Shown in pieces: positions 4,924 through 7,162 of a stretch of DNA of 7,162 nt. How positions within the stretch are numbered: position 1 is the first letter of the stretch; each line of letters opens with the position of its first letter. A model generated the notes under the pieces. The model searched no databases and was not told the origin of the DNA. It saw only the letters and a program-made list of their open reading frames with translations. The translations under genes were made by a program, and so were the position numbers. This DNA comes from Hyphomicrobiales bacterium (GTDB lineage Bacteria > Pseudomonadota > Alphaproteobacteria > Rhizobiales > Afifellaceae). Location of the stretch: assembly GCA_013812985.1 (NCBI GenBank), contig JACCSN010000461.1, positions 1 to 7,162 on the forward strand. Direction: 5' to 3'.

Positions 4924-5332
4924 CCTCGCCGGGCTTCTTGAGGAGGTAGCATCCGGTGATTTTCCAGGCGCCGTCGGGCTGGCGCTCGAACGTATAGACC
5001 GCCGTCCAGAACTCGCCGGCGGCATCGACGATGTCGACGGTCTGCCGCAAGGCGCCGCCGGGCGTTTCCTCCAGCGCGCCGAATTCGTGCGACATGGAGC
5101 GGTAGACGGGCTTGTAGCCCTGGCGCACCATCTCCATGAAGATCTCGGCGCTCGGAAAGCTGCCGGTGATGTTGGGCGCCGCGAAGGAATACGCGGTGGC
5201 GCCGTCGTCGCTCAGGAAGGCGTTCAGCTGCTGCCCGATCGCGCTTTGGACCGCGGCGCGATCCGCTTCCTCGAAGGCGGCCACCGGTCCGGAAAGGCCG
5301 ACAACGAAGGACAGGACAAGAAGGACGCGCAT
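4916..5332 (-). CDS. Secreted DUF4864 domain protein
   Basis: This 138-residue protein has a signal peptide (MRVLLVLSFVVGLSGPVAA, probable cleavage after A19) and a DUF4864 domain over the remainder: VQSAIGQQLNAFLSDDGATAYSFAAP (28-53), FMEMVRQGYKPVYRS (65-79), RQTVDIVDAAGEFWTAVYTF (96-115) and GAWKITGCYLL (121-131). The pattern resembles NTF2/SnoaL-like small folds. It should be periplasmic; no catalytic role is known. The start at 5332 is favoured by AGGGAG 7 nt upstream and by the signal peptide. An upstream frame extension to 5449 overlaps the gatB end and is not credible. It lies 109 nt downstream of gatB in the same direction and has its own candidate promoter. Confidence 0.88.
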   Translation of the reverse strand: MRVLLVLSFVVGLSGPVAAFEEADRAAVQSAIGQQLNAFLSDDGATAYSFAAPNITGSFPSAEIFMEMVRQGYKPVYRSMSHEFGALEETPGGALRQTVDIVDAAGEFWTAVYTFERQPDGAWKITGCYLLKKPGEVA

Positions 5333-5359
5333 CCGAAGGCTCCCTGAATCTCTCGAGCG

Positions 5360-5387
5360 AGAATAGGACCGTGCTCGACCGTGGCAA
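5360..5387 (-). promoter_or_regulatory. Candidate promoter of the DUF4864 gene
   Basis: On the minus strand TTGCCA (5382-5387, 5/6 to -35) and TATTCT (5360-5365, 4/6 to -10) are 16 nt apart, about 28 nt before the start codon. A small palindrome (TCTCG-AG-CGAGA, 5351-5362) overlaps the -10 and likely start point. It suggests the gene can be expressed apart from gatB, though read-through is not excluded. Confidence 0.4.
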
Positions 5388-5441
5388 GACGGCGCGCCGC
5401 GGCCAGTCGTCACGATGGCGAGAGCCGGACCTGGCCGGTCG

Positions 5442-6941
5442 CTACTCAATCCCCAGCCGCTCCCTCAAGAGCGCGTTCACAGCCTGCGGGTTGGCCTTGC
5501 CGCCGCTCGCCTTCATGACCTGGCCGACGAACCAGCCGAGCATGGCCGGCTTGGCTTTCGCCAGAGTCGCCTTGTCGGGATTGGCGGCGATCACCTCGTT
5601 CACGGCCTTCTCGATCGCGCCGGCATCGGTGACCTGGCGCAGCCCGCGGCTCTCGACGATGGCGCGCGGGTCGCCGCCCTCCGAGAGCATGATCTCGAAC
5701 ACGTCCTTGGCGATCTTGCCGGAGATCACGCCCTCCTTCTGCAAGTCGAGCAACTCGCCCAGCTGGGGCGCCGAGACGGGTGAGACTTCGATGCTCTTTC
5801 CCGTTCGGTTGAGCGCGCCGAGGAGCTCGTTGATCACCCAGTTCGCAACCTGCTTGCCGTCGCGCCCGCGTCCCGCCGCCTCGAAGTAGCTGGCAATCTC
5901 GCGATCGGAGACGAGCACGTTGGCGTCGTAAGGGGAGAGGCCGTATTCGACCTGGAACCGCTCCTTCTTGGCGTCGGGCAGCTCCGGCAAACTTTCCGCC
6001 AGCGCCGCGATATAGGCATCGTCAAGCTCCAGCGGCAGCAGGTCCGGATCGGGGAAATAGCGGTAGTCATGCGCCTCCTCCTTGGAGCGCATGGAGCGCG
6101 TCTCGCCGCGGCCTGGATCGAAGAGTCGCGTTTCCTGGTCGATCAAGCCGCCATCCTCCAGGATGCCGATTTGCCGGCGCGCCTCGTATTCGATCGCCTG
6201 GCCGGCGAAGCGGATCGAGTTGACGTTCTTGATCTCGCAGCGCGTGCCGAGTTCTGCGCCCGGCCGGCGCACCGAGACATTGATGTCGGCGCGGAGGTTG
6301 CCTTTCTCCATGTCGGCGTCGGAGGTGCCGAGATAACGCAGGATGGTGCGCAGCTTGCTGATGGTGGCTTTCGCCTCGTCGGCGGAGCGTATGTCGGGTT
6401 TCGACACGATTTCCATCAGCGCCACGCCCGAGCGGTTGAGGTCGACGAAGCTCATCGTCGGATGCTGGTCGTGCAGCGATTTGCCGGCGTCCTGCTCCAG
6501 ATGCAGGCGCTCGATGCCGACGCGGATATCCTCGAAGCCGCCGTTCTTGTCCGGCCCGACTTCGACGACGACGGTCCCCTCGCCGACGATCGGCTGGTCG
6601 TATTGGGAAATCTGGTAGCCCTGCGGCAGGTCCGGATAGAAGTAGTTCTTGCGGGCGAAGACGGAGCGATTGTTGATCCTGGCCTTGAGGCCGAGCCCGG
6701 TCCGGACCGCCTGGCGCACGCATTCCTCGTTGACGACCGGCAGCATGCCCGGCATGGCCGCATCCACGACGCTGACATGGTCGTTTGGATCGCCGCCGAA
6801 GGCCGTCGAGGCGCCGGAGAAGAGCTTTGCTTCCGAGGCGACCTGCGCGTGGACCTCCAGGCCGATGACGATCTCCCAATCGCCGGTCGCGCCGGGGATC
6901 AGGTTCTTCGGATTGGTGTTGCGGGTTTCTTCGAAAGGCAT
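5442..6941 (-). CDS. gatB: Asp-tRNA(Asn)/Glu-tRNA(Gln) amidotransferase subunit B
   Basis: GatB is the tRNA-binding and kinase subunit of the GatCAB amidotransferase, which converts Glu-tRNA(Gln) and/or Asp-tRNA(Asn) to the amidated forms using ATP and ammonia from GatA. The 499-residue product is of full family length. Seen in order: [13 protein letters not shown] (22-34), [19 protein letters not shown] (95-113), [12 protein letters not shown] (147-158), LMEIVSKPD (175-183), RADINVSVR (217-225), CEIKNVNS (235-242), [13 protein letters not shown] (292-304), and the C-terminal YqeY-like tRNA-binding part from about 367 ([13 protein letters not shown]) to RERLGIE. The start at ATG 6941 places [21 protein letters not shown] at the N-terminus, typical for Rhizobiales; GGA lies 6 nt upstream. 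An in-frame start at 6998 would add 19 residues without family support. It lies 66 nt after the partial upstream gene. gatA and gatC are not in the window. Confidence 0.97.
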   Translation of the reverse strand: MPFEETRNTNPKNLIPGATGDWEIVIGLEVHAQVASEAKLFSGASTAFGGDPNDHVSVVDAAMPGMLPVVNEECVRQAVRTGLGLKARINNRSVFARKNYFYPDLPQGYQISQYDQPIVGEGTVVVEVGPDKNGGFEDIRVGIERLHLEQDAGKSLHDQHPTMSFVDLNRSGVALMEIVSKPDIRSADEAKATISKLRTILRYLGTSDADMEKGNLRADINVSVRRPGAELGTRCEIKNVNSIRFAGQAIEYEARRQIGILEDGGLIDQETRLFDPGRGETRSMRSKEEAHDYRYFPDPDLLPLELDDAYIAALAESLPELPDAKKERFQVEYGLSPYDANVLVSDREIASYFEAAGRGRDGKQVANWVINELLGALNRTGKSIEVSPVSAPQLGELLDLQKEGVISGKIAKDVFEIMLSEGGDPRAIVESRGLRQVTDAGAIEKAVNEVIAANPDKATLAKAKPAMLGWFVGQVMKASGGKANPQAVNALLRERLGIE

Positions 6942-7007
6942 AAGCGGTCCGGAAGGGACGATCGACTTCCGGTTAGTCACTCCGGCGCAAGGCTGCAAGG
7001 CGTCCGC

Positions 7008-7162
7008 TCAACGCAGGGCGTCCAGCAGCATTTCCCCGAAGCGCGCCGTATCCGCCGCCTTGATCACCCGCGCGTTCGGCCCGCGCGGCTTGAGCCTGGG
7101 ATCGGCGAGGTCGTGGTCCGGGAGGATCGGCGACGAGACGCTGCAATAGGCCCGCGTCAGCT
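7008..7162 (-). CDS. Unidentified protein, C-terminal 50 residues
   Basis: A minus-strand frame enters from the right edge and stops at TGA 7008-7010. The visible tail contains YCSVSSPILPDHDLADPRL, then KPRGPNARVIKAADTARFGE and ends LLDALR. Codon choice has the strong third-position G/C bias of the housekeeping genes here, so it is probably a real gene end. I do not recognise the family. It precedes gatB by 66 nt in the same direction and may be cotranscribed with it. The frame shows no signal or membrane segment in the visible part. Confidence 0.6.
   Translation of the reverse strand, partial: LTRAYCSVSSPILPDHDLADPRLKPRGPNARVIKAADTARFGEMLLDALR

Noticed and set aside
6067..6879. Large minus-strand frame inside gatB
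   Set aside because: Out-of-phase shadow of a confidently identified gatB, with Arg/Gly/Ala-rich composition.

Overview
The window looks like chromosome from a GC-rich alphaproteobacterium, most likely of the Rhizobiales (Hyphomicrobiales). Four things point there: a GatB with the N-terminal style of that group, a DUF4864 protein beside it, an imuA-imuB mutagenesis pair, and an operator of the alphaproteobacterial LexA type (direct repeat GTTC-N7-GTTC). I cannot name a genus.

Layout, left to right. The 3' part of a + strand thpR gene (RNA 2',3'-cyclic phosphodiesterase) runs in at the left edge. It converges on a minus-strand toxin-antitoxin pair: a DUF433 antitoxin (845-1123) upstream of, and overlapping, a DUF5615 PIN-like toxin (457-861). 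Upstream on the same strand are imuB (1249-2940) and imuA (2759-3832), whose reading frames overlap by 182 nt. A LexA box and a sigma-70-like promoter sit directly before imuA. Next comes about 1 kb without an intact gene (3867-4915). It holds two decayed minus-strand gene remnants, a frameshifted DUF1089 (putative glycolipid-binding) gene and the first about 50 codons of an alpha/beta hydrolase, and its outer parts carry a compound repeat. The right part is housekeeping: a secreted DUF4864 protein (4916-5332), gatB (5442-6941) and the last 50 codons of an unidentified gene (7008-7162), all on the minus strand.

How the genes work together. ImuA and ImuB are the accessory factors of the DnaE2 mutasome, which carries out error-prone translesion synthesis after DNA damage, and the LexA box predicts SOS induction. 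dnaE2 usually follows imuB directly, but here that place is taken by the toxin-antitoxin pair, whose sampled base composition is clearly poorer in G+C. GatB makes Gln-tRNA(Gln) and/or Asn-tRNA(Asn) by transamidation and is unrelated to the DNA-damage genes.

The points most worth a second look are: the split imuAB locus; the long imuA/imuB coding overlap; a palindromic, intergenic-type repeat that appears to be translated inside ImuA; and the repeat-bounded pseudogene island. I found no convincing wholly new system. These are unusual arrangements of known families.
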